DNA of 51,912 nucleotides from assembly GCA_903845215.1 (NCBI GenBank), contig CAIMWI010000009.1, positions 1-51,912 of the forward strand. Direction: 5' to 3'. Shown here piece by piece: positions 17,223 to 25,408 of this stretch. Under the pieces are notes generated by a model, which was not told the DNA's origin, made no database searches, and saw nothing but the letters and a program-made list of their open reading frames with translations. How positions within the stretch are numbered: the stretch's first letter is position 1; every line of letters starts with the position of its first letter. A program made the position numbers and the translations under genes. The stretch is from an uncultured Rhodobacterales bacterium. Lineage in GTDB: Bacteria > Pseudomonadota > Alphaproteobacteria > Rhodobacterales > Rhodobacteraceae.

Positions 17223-17510
17223 TTACCTCCGCGCTGCGCGGGCTTCATCAAGAAACTTGATGTCCAGCCCATACATGAAATCGCGGTCTTCGCGGTAATG
17301 GCGCAACATGGCCAAGATGGCGGCCGTGTTGAACACCAAGATCGTCGCCCCCGCAATCAGCAGCAGCACGCGCGCTGTGCCGTTGGGTGCAAGGTTCCAA
17401 GTGGCAAAGGCCACAAAGATCACCGAGAACCACAGACCCAGCACAAAAGCCCAAGCGACACGGATGTCACTTTTGTGCATGGCCTGAATTCTTTGACTAA
17501 GATCAGACAT
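17223..17510 (-). CDS. Small two-span membrane protein, first gene of the permease operon
   Basis: A 95-residue protein starting MSDLSQRIQAMHKSDIRVAW. It has two hydrophobic helices (about residues 20-40 and 46-67) and a charged C-terminus ending in 'ARAARR'. The ATG at 17510 follows a strong GGGAGGG ribosome site; a longer reading from 17534 would start upstream of that site. It is divergent from the mgs operon, so the shared 256-nt intergenic region may control uptake and degradation together. Confidence 0.7.
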   Translation of the reverse strand: MSDLSQRIQAMHKSDIRVAWAFVLGLWFSVIFVAFATWNLAPNGTARVLLLIAGATILVFNTAAILAMLRHYREDRDFMYGLDIKFLDEARAARR

Positions 17511-17585
17511 TTTTCCCTCCCTTTGGCCTTTCATCGGTTGGGCTGGCCTTGGTGCCCGTTTCCTTTCCCGACATCTTTTTTTCTT

Positions 17586-17708
17586 TCAGGAAACTCTGCC
17601 AAGGCGCTTGTGTCAAGAAAAGTCTTGATTGCCTGAAAAATAGCCGCTTTTGGGCTGTGTTTGGCGCGAAACAGCCCGCCTTGCATCTTGGTCAAAAAAG
17701 TTTCCTGA
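17586..17708. promoter_or_regulatory. Divergent control region of the permease and mgs operons with nested inverted repeats
   Basis: The 256-nt region between the divergent starts is AT-richer than its surroundings. It contains a TCAAGA-N4-TCTTGA palindrome (17613-17628). It also has a widely spaced 10-bp perfect inverted repeat, TCAGGAAACT (17586-17595) and AGTTTCCTGA (17699-17708), about 103 bp apart. The second arm ends just before a weak promoter-like TTGATA-N17-TAGCGT (from 17712) in front of mgsA. The two distant arms could be bound by one regulator with DNA looping. The protein is not known. Confidence 0.45.
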
Positions 17709-17766
17709 CAGTTGATATGGCCAAACTTCAATGCTAGCGTGATCCAAACTTGCAAGGAGACTCACC

Positions 17767-18663
17767 ATGTGTGGCATCGTTGGGCTGTTCTTAAAGGACG
17801 CAAGCCTTGAGCCGAAGTTGGGCGCAATGCTGGCCGATATGCTGATCACGATGACCGATCGTGGGCCAGATTCGGCGGGCATCGCTATTTATTCCGGGTC
17901 CGGCGAAGGCCGCGCCAAGCTGACGGTGCAATCGGCCCATCCCGGCCGTGATTTCGCCAATCTGGATGCGGATCTGAAAGACGCCATCGGCACGCCGGTG
18001 CTGATGCTGATCAAAGACACCCATGCCGTGCTGGAAGTGCCGGTGGCCCAGTTGGAAGCTGCACGATCGGCCCTGACCCACCTGCGCCCCACAGTCAAGG
18101 TGATGAGTGCGGGCGAAGGCATCGAGATTTTCAAGGAGGTCGGCCTGCCCAAAGACGTGGCGGCACGTTTTGGAATCTCCAAAATGGGCGGCACGCATGG
18201 CATCGGGCACACCCGCATGGCAACCGAATCCGCCGTGACCACCATGGGCGCGCATCCGTTTTCGACCGGTAATGACCAGTGCTTGGTGCACAACGGCTCG
18301 CTGTCCAACCACAACGGCGTGCGGCGCGAGCTTAAGCGCCTTGGCATGACGTTTGAGACAGAGAACGACACCGAAGTGGGCGCAGCCTTTATCAGCCACA
18401 AGCTGCAAAGTGGCGACACATTGGGCCATGCGCTGGAAGCAACCCTGACCGATCTGGACGGGTTCTTTACCTTTGTCGTCGGCACCAAGAACGGCTTTGG
18501 CGTGGTGCGCGACCCGATCGCGTGCAAGCCTGCTGTGATGGCCGAAACTGACCAATACGTCGCCTTTGGCAGCGAATACCGCGCCTTGGTGAACCTGCCC
18601 GGCATCGAAACCGCCCGTATCTGGGAGCCGGAACCCGCCACTGTTTACTTCTGGGAGCGTTAA
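17767..18663 (+). CDS. mgsA: N-methylglutamate synthase subunit A (GlxB-like glutamine amidotransferase)
   Basis: A 298-residue class II glutamine amidotransferase-type protein. It starts MCGIVGLFLKD with the N-terminal nucleophile C2, followed by 'DRGPDSAG' and 'HTRMATES...HPFS...LVHNGSLSNHN' motifs around residues 140-185. It matches the amidotransferase third of glutamate synthase. In N-methylglutamate synthase this subunit is thought to release the amine from gamma-glutamylmethylamide for transfer by MgsC. It is the first of four collinear genes, mgsABC-gmaS, with a good ribosome site (AAGGAG). Confidence 0.86.
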   Translation: MCGIVGLFLKDASLEPKLGAMLADMLITMTDRGPDSAGIAIYSGSGEGRAKLTVQSAHPGRDFANLDADLKDAIGTPVLMLIKDTHAVLEVPVAQLEAARSALTHLRPTVKVMSAGEGIEIFKEVGLPKDVAARFGISKMGGTHGIGHTRMATESAVTTMGAHPFSTGNDQCLVHNGSLSNHNGVRRELKRLGMTFETENDTEVGAAFISHKLQSGDTLGHALEATLTDLDGFFTFVVGTKNGFGVVRDPIACKPAVMAETDQYVAFGSEYRALVNLPGIETARIWEPEPATVYFWER

Positions 18664-18666
18664 GGA

Positions 18667-19356
18667 ATGCAGACTTTCGATCTGTCCAAAGACGGCCTGC
18701 GTGCCTTGAACTCGTCGCTGCACGCGCTCAAGGGCCAGACCAATATGACGGCTTGGGAAGTGATCAATCCCAAAGGGGCCCATGCCATCGCCGCAGGGGT
18801 TGACGCACCCGTTGAAATCACGGTGCGCGGATCGACCGGCTATTACTGCGCGGGCATGAACAAGCAGGCGTCGATCTTTATCAAGGGTTCTGCTGGCCCG
18901 GGCGTTGCTGAAAACATGATGTCAGGCAAAGTTGTGATTGACGGCGATGCCAGCCAATACGCAGGGGCCACAGGGCGCGGTGGGTTGCTGGTGATCAAGG
19001 GCAACGCCTCGTCCCGCTGCGGGATTTCGATGAAGGGCATCGAGATCGTCGTGCATGGCAACATCGGCCACATGTCGTGCTTTATGGCGCAATCGGGTTC
19101 GGTTGTGGTCTTGGGCGACGCGGGCGAAGCTTTGGGCGATTCGCTTTATGAAGCGCGTCTGTTCGTGCGCGGCAAGGTCAAGTCGCTGGGTGCGGATTGC
19201 ATCGAAAAGGAAATGCGCCCCGAGCATTTCGCCCTTCTTGAAGACCTTCTGCGCCGCGGTGAAGCGGACCATAAGGCCAAGCCAGAGCAGTTCCGCCGCT
19301 ATGGTTCGGCCCGCAAGCTGTACAACTTCAATATCGACAACGCTGCGGCGTACTGA
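18667..19356 (+). CDS. mgsB: N-methylglutamate synthase subunit B (GXGXG / glutamate synthase C-terminal domain)
   Basis: A 229-residue protein corresponding to the beta-helix C-terminal domain of glutamate synthase. Repeated G-xx-G-xxx-G turns are visible ('GVAENMMSGKVVIDGD', 'GATGRGGLLVIKG', 'GIEIVVHGNIGHM', 'GSVVVLGDAGEALGD'). It starts 3 nt after mgsA. It would be the structural/allosteric subunit linking the amidotransferase and FMN synthase parts of N-methylglutamate synthase. Confidence 0.86.
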   Translation: MQTFDLSKDGLRALNSSLHALKGQTNMTAWEVINPKGAHAIAAGVDAPVEITVRGSTGYYCAGMNKQASIFIKGSAGPGVAENMMSGKVVIDGDASQYAGATGRGGLLVIKGNASSRCGISMKGIEIVVHGNIGHMSCFMAQSGSVVVLGDAGEALGDSLYEARLFVRGKVKSLGADCIEKEMRPEHFALLEDLLRRGEADHKAKPEQFRRYGSARKLYNFNIDNAAAY

Positions 19357-19363
19357 GGCAGAG

Positions 19364-20692
19364 ATGAGCGATTTTCCCCACACCCCGCCAAAAATGTCGT
19401 GGACCTTTTCCAACGACGTGAACGCAGAAATCCGCCGCGCGGCCGCCACCGGGATCTATGACATCCGCGGCGGTGGATCCAAACGCCGCTTGCCACATTT
19501 CGACGACCTGCTGTTCTTGGGCGCGTCGATCTCGCGCTATCCTTTGGAAGGCTACCGCGAAAAATGCGCCACCGATGTGTGGCTGGGCACCCGTTTTGCC
19601 AAAAACCCGATCCATTTGGACATTCCGATCACCATCGCGGGCATGTCCTTTGGCGCGCTGTCTGGCCCCGCGAAAGAGGCCTTGGGCCGCGGCGCTTCGG
19701 CGGCGGGCACCTCGACCACGACAGGCGACGGCGGGATGACCGAGGAAGAGCGCGGCCATTCCAAGTCGCTGGTCTATCAATACTTGCCCTCGCGCTATGG
19801 CATGAACCCTGACGACCTGCGCCGCGCGGATGCGATCGAGGTTGTGGTGGGCCAAGGGGCAAAGCCTGGCGGTGGCGGTATGCTTTTGGGTCAGAAAATC
19901 TCTGACCGCGTGGCCAATATGCGCAACCTGCCCAAGGGCATCGACCAACGCTCGGCCTGCCGTCACCCCGACTGGACAGGGCCGGATGATCTGGAAATCA
20001 AGATCCTTGAAATCCGCGAAATCACCAATTGGGAAAAGCCGATCTACATCAAGATCGGCGGCGCGCGTCCCTATTACGACACGGCCCTGGCCGTGAAAGC
20101 CGGTGCTGACGTTGTGGTGCTGGACGGGATGCAAGGCGGCACGGCGGCCACGCAGGATGTGTTCATCGAAAACGTCGGCATGCCGATTTTGGCCTGTATC
20201 CCCTTGGCCGTGAAGGCGCTGCAAGATCTGGGCATGCACCGCAAAGTGCAACTGATCGTCTCGGGCGGGATTCGCACGGGGGCCGATGTGGCCAAAGCCA
20301 TGGCCTTGGGCGCAGATGCCGTGGCCATCGGCACGGCGGCCCTGATCGCCTTGGGCGACAATGATCCGGCGTTGGAGGCTGAGTATAACAAACTCGGCAC
20401 CACCGCAGGGGCCTATGATGACTGGCACGAAGGCAAAGATCCCGCCGGTATCACCACCCAAAACCCCGAGCTGTCGGCACGCTTTGACCCGGTTCTGGGT
20501 GGGCGTCGCCTGAAAAACTACCTGAAAGTCATGACACTAGAGGCGCAGACGATTGCCCGCGCCTGTGGCAAGAACCACCTGCATAATCTTGAACCTGAAG
20601 ACCTGTGCGCGTTGACCATCGAAGGCGCTGCCATGGCCGGGGTTCCCCTTGCAGGCACCAATTGGATTCCGGGCCGCAACGGCGGCTTCTAA
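19364..20692 (+). CDS. mgsC: N-methylglutamate synthase subunit C (FMN glutamate synthase domain)
   Basis: A 442-residue TIM-barrel FMN protein of the glutamate-synthase central domain type. Motifs include 'PITIAGMSFGALSGPAKEALG' (about residue 90), 'VVLDGMQGGTAATQDVF' (about 250) and 'SGGIRTGADVAKAMALGADAVAIGT' (about 300). It would transfer methylamine nitrogen to 2-oxoglutarate, giving N-methylglutamate. The ATG at 19364 is preceded by GAGGCAGAG and lies 7 nt after mgsB. A much longer open frame starts upstream inside mgsB and is a shadow. Confidence 0.87.
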   Translation: MSDFPHTPPKMSWTFSNDVNAEIRRAAATGIYDIRGGGSKRRLPHFDDLLFLGASISRYPLEGYREKCATDVWLGTRFAKNPIHLDIPITIAGMSFGALSGPAKEALGRGASAAGTSTTTGDGGMTEEERGHSKSLVYQYLPSRYGMNPDDLRRADAIEVVVGQGAKPGGGGMLLGQKISDRVANMRNLPKGIDQRSACRHPDWTGPDDLEIKILEIREITNWEKPIYIKIGGARPYYDTALAVKAGADVVVLDGMQGGTAATQDVFIENVGMPILACIPLAVKALQDLGMHRKVQLIVSGGIRTGADVAKAMALGADAVAIGTAALIALGDNDPALEAEYNKLGTTAGAYDDWHEGKDPAGITTQNPELSARFDPVLGGRRLKNYLKVMTLEAQTIARACGKNHLHNLEPEDLCALTIEGAAMAGVPLAGTNWIPGRNGGF

Positions 20693-20716
20693 GAAGAAAC
20701 GAACAGGGAGACTATA

Positions 20717-22036
20717 ATGTCACACGCTCCGACCAAGGATCTGGCCGCTTGGGCCAAAGAACGCGGTGTTAAGTACTTCATGATCTCCTACACCGATTTG
20801 TTCGGTGGTCAGCGCGCCAAACTGGTGCCGACACAGGCGATCAACGACATGGTGGACGACGGCGCAGGCTTTGCAGGCTTTGCCACTTGGCTTGACCTGA
20901 CCCCCGCCCATCCCGACCTGATGGCTGTGCCAGATCCATCGTCGGCCATCCAGTTGCCGTGGAAAAAGGATGTGGCATGGGTTGCGGCCCGTGCGACGAT
21001 GGAAGGCAAACTGGTCGACCAAGCGCCGCGCAACGTGCTGGAGCGTCTGGTCGGCGAAGCCGCCAAAGAGGGTCTGCGGATCAAGACAGGGGTTGAGCCG
21101 GAATTCTTCCTGCTCAACCCCGAAGGTACGCAGATTTCCGATCCCTATGATACGGCCGAAAAACCCTGTTACGACCAACAAGCCGTGATGCGCCGCTATG
21201 ATGTGATCGCCGAAGCCTGCGATTACATGCTGGAACTGGGTTGGGAAGCCTATCAAAACGACCATGAAGACGCGATTGGCCAGTTCGAAATGAACTGGAA
21301 ATACGACGACGCGATGCAAACCGCCGACAAGCACAGTTTCTTCAAATTCATGATGAAATCGGTCGCCGAAAAGCACGGCTACCGCTGCACGTTTATGCCC
21401 AAACCCTTCAAAGGGCTGACAGGGTCGGGCTGCCATGCGCATATCTCGGTGTGGAGTTTGGACGGCAAGACCAACGTCTTCTCCGATCCGTCCAAAGAAC
21501 TTTCGCTGTCGGATCGTGGCCGCACCTTCCTTGGCGGGATCATGAAGCACGCCTCGGCTTTGGCTGCGATCTGCAACCCCACGGTGAACAGCTACAAACG
21601 CATCAACGCGCCGCGTACCTCATCAGGTGCGACTTGGGCCCCCAACACGGTGACGTGGACGGGCAACAACCGCACCCATATGGTGCGCGTACCCGGCCCG
21701 GGCCGCTTCGAACTGCGCCTGCCCGATGGCGCGGCCAACCCCTATCTGCTGCAAGCCGTGATCATTGCCGCAGGCCTTGACGGGGTGCGCACCAATGCCG
21801 ATCCGGGCAAGCGCTATGACATCGACATGTATCAGCAAGGCCACCTTGTGAAGGGTGCCCCGAAACTGCCGCTGAACCTGCTGGATGCCTTGCGCGAATA
21901 TGACAAGGACAAGACGCTGAAGGCCATGATGGGTGAAGAATTCTCGAACGCGTTTATCAAGCTGAAAACGCGCGAGTGGAACAGCTACGCATCGCACTTC
22001 TCGACATGGGAAAACGAGAACACGTTGGATATCTGA
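20717..22036 (+). CDS. gmaS: Gamma-glutamylmethylamide synthetase (glutamine synthetase family)
   Basis: A 439-residue glutamine-synthetase-fold enzyme. Visible motifs are 'EPEFFLLNPEG' (metal-binding Glu, about residue 125), 'GQFEMNW' (about 190), 'KPFKGLTGSGCHAHIS' (ATP/metal, about 230) and 'RFELRLPDGAANPYLLQA' (about 330). It joins glutamate and methylamine using ATP to form gamma-glutamylmethylamide in the cytoplasm, the entry step of the indirect methylamine pathway. It is the last gene of mgsABC-gmaS, with GGGAG as ribosome site. A hairpin just past its stop lies inside the convergent rmuC gene. Confidence 0.9.
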   Translation: MSHAPTKDLAAWAKERGVKYFMISYTDLFGGQRAKLVPTQAINDMVDDGAGFAGFATWLDLTPAHPDLMAVPDPSSAIQLPWKKDVAWVAARATMEGKLVDQAPRNVLERLVGEAAKEGLRIKTGVEPEFFLLNPEGTQISDPYDTAEKPCYDQQAVMRRYDVIAEACDYMLELGWEAYQNDHEDAIGQFEMNWKYDDAMQTADKHSFFKFMMKSVAEKHGYRCTFMPKPFKGLTGSGCHAHISVWSLDGKTNVFSDPSKELSLSDRGRTFLGGIMKHASALAAICNPTVNSYKRINAPRTSSGATWAPNTVTWTGNNRTHMVRVPGPGRFELRLPDGAANPYLLQAVIIAAGLDGVRTNADPGKRYDIDMYQQGHLVKGAPKLPLNLLDALREYDKDKTLKAMMGEEFSNAFIKLKTREWNSYASHFSTWENENTLDI

Positions 22037-22039
22037 CGA

Positions 22040-23638
22040 TCACTCTTGCGCCTGAGGCTGCTCTGCATCCTCAGGCGCAATATCGTGTTGTTCGATGGCT
22101 AAAATCGTGTCGGTGTCGTAATCTAAGGCGATTTCTTTAGACGTCTTGGCCCCAAGGCTTTTCAGCGTACCGATTTGCGACAGAACGTTCCCCGGACCGC
22201 GCGAAAGCTGGCCTATAGCGCCTTCATAAGCTGTCTGGGCACTGCCAAGACCTTTACCCACCTTTTCCATATTCAAAACAAATCCGGCCATTTTATCATA
22301 CAGCAGCCCTGCACGCTTTGCGATCAGTTCGGCATTGGAATTGCGCCGTTCGACCGACCAAACATGCGCAACCGTGCGCAATGCCATCATAAGGGTCGTG
22401 GGCGTTGCAATGGTGATGTGGCGGTCAAGTGCATATCCGGTCAGCGATCCATCCTCGCGAAGGGCTTCTGACAAAGCGCCTTCGATCGGGATGAACATGA
22501 TGACATAATCCACCGTAGACCCTTCGGCGCGCTGATAGCCTTTTGCGGACAATCCATTGATATGATTGCGAATTGATGCAACATGGCGTTTGCGCGCGGC
22601 AGAGATGACTATCGGGTCTTGCGAATTCACCGCCTCGGCATAGGCGACGAGCGAGACTTTAGAATCGATCACCAGCGTTTTATTGCCCGGAATGCGCACC
22701 ACCACGTCAGGTTTCAGCCGCCCGCCGTCGGCATCCATCCGGTGGGCTTGGGTTTCATATTCTTCGCCCTCTCTCAACCCCGATCGCTCTAGGATCGTCT
22801 CAAGGATCATTTCGCCCCAAGCGCCTTGTTGCTGATGATCGCCTTTCAGGGCGCGCGTCAAATTCACCGCTTCGGTCGAGATTTCTTCCGAGCGTTTGCT
22901 CAATTGCAAGATCTCGGCCTTCAGGCGCTCGCGGTCTTTCACCGTTTCTTGATGAACCTCGCGCAGTTCTTTTTCAAAATGCCCGACATGTTCTTTCAGC
23001 GGTGACAGCGTGGCTTCAAGTTTTTCGATATTGGCCTTGCTGAACGCATCGCCTTGGGTTTTGAGCGAGTCATCCGCCATCTGCTTGAATTTCGTCTGCA
23101 TCTCTTCGCGCACCGAACTCAACAGAGCGATTTTTTCATCGGCGGCCGTGCGGTCGGCGTCGATCTGGGTTTGCAGGCTTGCGATCGTGGCCTTTAAAGC
23201 TTGGTGGGATTTTTGTTCTTCTTCCAAGCGTCCACGCAGGGTTTTGATGTCTTCTACCGCGATTTGATGTTCGGCTATCTTGGTTGCAACCAAGTCCTGA
23301 CTGCTTTTTTCTTTCGCCTCTAGGCCGGAATGGGCCGCGATTAACACCTTTTGTTCGCGCTGGCCTTCCTCGATCCGCAGTCGCAGTTTGGATAAATCAC
23401 CATTTAACCGGTCAATTTCCGATTTGCGTTCTTCGGCCAAGCCTTCTGACCGATCAGCCCGCGAAAGGGCGGCGCGAAGGTCGCCTTCCATTGCGCCCAA
23501 GCGCGTCTGCAGCAGGTCGTAGTCTGCTTTCAAAGCCCGGTCATCAATGCGGGGGCGACGGATCAACGCCATGCTCGCCACGATCCCCACAAAGATCACA
23601 GCGACGAAGGTCATCATCGGAATGTTGAAATTTTCCAT
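22040..23638 (-). CDS. rmuC: DNA recombination protein RmuC
   Basis: A 532-residue protein with the RmuC layout. An N-terminal transmembrane anchor (residues 8-26) is followed by a long charged coiled coil (about 35-200, rich in E, K, Q and R) and a C-terminal nuclease-like domain ('KTLVIDSKVSLVAYAEAV', 'YVIMFIPIEGALSEAL', 'ITIATPTTLMMALRTVA'). Family members limit DNA rearrangements and have PD-(D/E)xK-type folds. It is a housekeeping gene that separates the amine island from the sugar-acid genes. Confidence 0.9.
   Translation of the reverse strand: MENFNIPMMTFVAVIFVGIVASMALIRRPRIDDRALKADYDLLQTRLGAMEGDLRAALSRADRSEGLAEERKSEIDRLNGDLSKLRLRIEEGQREQKVLIAAHSGLEAKEKSSQDLVATKIAEHQIAVEDIKTLRGRLEEEQKSHQALKATIASLQTQIDADRTAADEKIALLSSVREEMQTKFKQMADDSLKTQGDAFSKANIEKLEATLSPLKEHVGHFEKELREVHQETVKDRERLKAEILQLSKRSEEISTEAVNLTRALKGDHQQQGAWGEMILETILERSGLREGEEYETQAHRMDADGGRLKPDVVVRIPGNKTLVIDSKVSLVAYAEAVNSQDPIVISAARKRHVASIRNHINGLSAKGYQRAEGSTVDYVIMFIPIEGALSEALREDGSLTGYALDRHITIATPTTLMMALRTVAHVWSVERRNSNAELIAKRAGLLYDKMAGFVLNMEKVGKGLGSAQTAYEGAIGQLSRGPGNVLSQIGTLKSLGAKTSKEIALDYDTDTILAIEQHDIAPEDAEQPQAQE
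22046..22080 (+). terminator. Hairpin after gmaS embedded in the rmuC coding end
   Basis: TTGCGCCTGAGG (22046-22057) and CCTCAGGCGCAA (22069-22080) form a perfect 12-bp stem with an 11-nt loop, starting 10 nt after the gmaS stop. It lies within the last codons of convergent rmuC (stop at 22040). No T-run follows, so it may be a Rho-independent-like stop or a stability hairpin. Confidence 0.55.
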
Positions 23639-23763
23639 TTTCTTTCCACCATGTCCTTTGAATTGTGCCTTCGTCGGGCAGAAACCCTCGCTGACCCTAG
23701 GCCGCGATCTCGCCCAAATTCAACACTTAGATAAGAAGCTTTTGATCAATTAAAATGCAAAGC

Positions 23764-23785
23764 AAAAGGGGGCGCTGCCGCCCCC
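23764..23785 (-). terminator. Terminator after the altronate dehydratase gene
   Basis: On the minus strand a 7-bp GC stem (GGGGGCG with CGCCCCC, loop of 4) begins 3 nt after the gene's stop at 23788 and ends in TTTT. Confidence 0.75.
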
Positions 23786-23787
23786 TG

Positions 23788-25317
23788 TTACATCACCGCC
23801 CCCATGGCCCAAGGCACAAACTCTGCCCCGCCAAATCCCAGTTCTTCTGACTTGGTCTTGCCGCCAGATGCCACTGTTAGGAACATCTCGAAAATCTCGC
23901 GGCCTTTTTCTTCAAGGCTGACCCCATCGGTGATGATATCGCCGCAGTTGATGTCCATATCCTCTGCCATGCGGTCATACATTTCCGAATTGGTTGCAAG
24001 TTTAATACAGGGCGTTGGTTTATAGCCCGACACCGACCCGCGCCCCGTCGTAAAGACGATCAGGTTCGACCCCGACGCGATCTGCCCCGTGACAGAGGCC
24101 GGATCGTAGCCGGGGCTGTCCATATAGACAAAACCGCGCTCGGTGACGGGTTCGGCGTATTTATACACTTGCTTCAAGGGGGCCGTGCCGCCTTTGGCCA
24201 CAGCGCCAAGCGATTTTTCCAAGATCGTCGTCAAGCCGCCCTTTTTGTTGCCTGGCGAGGGGTTGTTATCCATCTCGCCGCCCAAACGTGCGGTGTAATC
24301 TTCCCACCATTTGATCCGCTCGACGATTTTTTCGCCGACCTCTTGGCTGACTGCGCGGCGCGTCAAAAGGTGCTCTGCGCCGTAAATCTCGGGCGTTTCT
24401 GATAGGATCGTCGTGCCGCCATGCGCCACCAACAGGTCCGAGGCCGCGCCCAAGGCGGGGTTGGCGGTGATGCCGGAATAGCCGTCAGACCCGCCGCATT
24501 GCATCCCCACCATCAGATGTTCCAACCCCGCAGGCTCGCGCTTGTGCTGGTTGGCCATGACGGCCATTTCCTTCAGCACTGCCACGCCGCGCTCGATGGA
24601 GCGGCGCGTGCCGCCCACGTCTTGGATCGTCATATGGCGGAAATTGCCATCGCTGCGCAGGCGGTCAAGGCCGATCAGGTTGCCGACCTGCAGCACCTCG
24701 CATCCCAGCCCGACCAGCAGGATCGCGCCGAAATTGGGGTTGCGGGCATAGCCTTGCAGGGTGCGAAACAAGGTGGCGTAGCCTTCGTCCTTGCCACTCA
24801 TCCCGCAGCCTGTGCCGTGCACAATCGGCACGACGCCGTCGATGTTGGGGAAATCTTTCAGCCAGCCTTCACGCTCCACCGCTTCGGCGATGAATTTGGC
24901 GACCGACCCTGAACAGTTGACCGAGGTTAAGATCCCCAGATAATTCCGCGTGCCATATTTGCCGTCTGCCCGTGGATAGCCCATGAAGGTGCGCTTTTGC
25001 GTCACCACCGGCTGCGGATTGCTTTCGCTGGCATAGGCGTAGTCGGTGCTATGCGCGCCCATGCCAAGGTTGTGGGTGTGAATATGCGCCCCGGCGGGGA
25101 TGTCTTGGGTTGCGTCGCCGATGATCTGGCCATAGCGGATCACTTGCGCGCCCGCCTTGATCGGGGTTGTTGCAATCTTATGCCCGCGCGGTACGGCTTG
25201 GGCGAGGGGGGCGGACAGTTCGGGCACCACGGCGCCCGCGCTGAGATCCTTCAGCGCGATGATGACATTATCGGCCGGATGCAGGCGGATGACAGAATGG
25301 GTGTTGGGAATGTTCAT
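23788..25317 (-). CDS. uxaA: UxaA-family altronate-type sugar-acid dehydratase
   Basis: A 509-residue protein. Residues about 5-90 form the SAF/UxaA N-terminal domain ('IRLHPADNVIIAL'). Residues about 115-505 form the catalytic C-terminal part ('NCSGSVAKFIAEAV', 'GCGMSGKDEGYATLFRTL', 'GLGCEVLQVGNLI', 'GMQCGGSDGYSGITANPALG'), with the conserved cysteines expected of iron-dependent dehydratases. It removes water from a sugar acid such as altronate, galactarate or L-fuconate. It is divergent from gntR, and the CTAACATGTTAG palindrome lies between them. With the neighbouring lactonase and aldose dehydrogenase, an L-fuconate-like substrate is plausible. The family is certain, the substrate is not. 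Confidence 0.82.
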   Translation of the reverse strand: MNIPNTHSVIRLHPADNVIIALKDLSAGAVVPELSAPLAQAVPRGHKIATTPIKAGAQVIRYGQIIGDATQDIPAGAHIHTHNLGMGAHSTDYAYASESNPQPVVTQKRTFMGYPRADGKYGTRNYLGILTSVNCSGSVAKFIAEAVEREGWLKDFPNIDGVVPIVHGTGCGMSGKDEGYATLFRTLQGYARNPNFGAILLVGLGCEVLQVGNLIGLDRLRSDGNFRHMTIQDVGGTRRSIERGVAVLKEMAVMANQHKREPAGLEHLMVGMQCGGSDGYSGITANPALGAASDLLVAHGGTTILSETPEIYGAEHLLTRRAVSQEVGEKIVERIKWWEDYTARLGGEMDNNPSPGNKKGGLTTILEKSLGAVAKGGTAPLKQVYKYAEPVTERGFVYMDSPGYDPASVTGQIASGSNLIVFTTGRGSVSGYKPTPCIKLATNSEMYDRMAEDMDINCGDIITDGVSLEEKGREIFEMFLTVASGGKTKSEELGFGGAEFVPWAMGAVM

Positions 25318-25373
25318 GGCATCAGACCTTTTCAGAGCAAAGCTGCGGCAAAGCGCCGGACAAGACGGGGTGG

Positions 25374-25408
25374 TTGACAGGGGCAGCGCCCCAGCTAACA
25401 TGTTAGTA
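25374..25408 (+). promoter_or_regulatory. gntR promoter with overlapping CTAACATGTTAG operator (site 1)
   Basis: TTGACA (25374-25379), a 16-nt spacer and TAACAT (25396-25401) resemble a sigma-70 promoter. Its -10 lies inside the perfect palindrome CTAACATGTTAG (25395-25406). The gntR ATG at 25408 falls about 7 nt past the -10, so the mRNA may be leaderless. Repressor bound to the palindrome would block this promoter. The palindrome recurs at 29088 and 40986. Confidence 0.65.
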
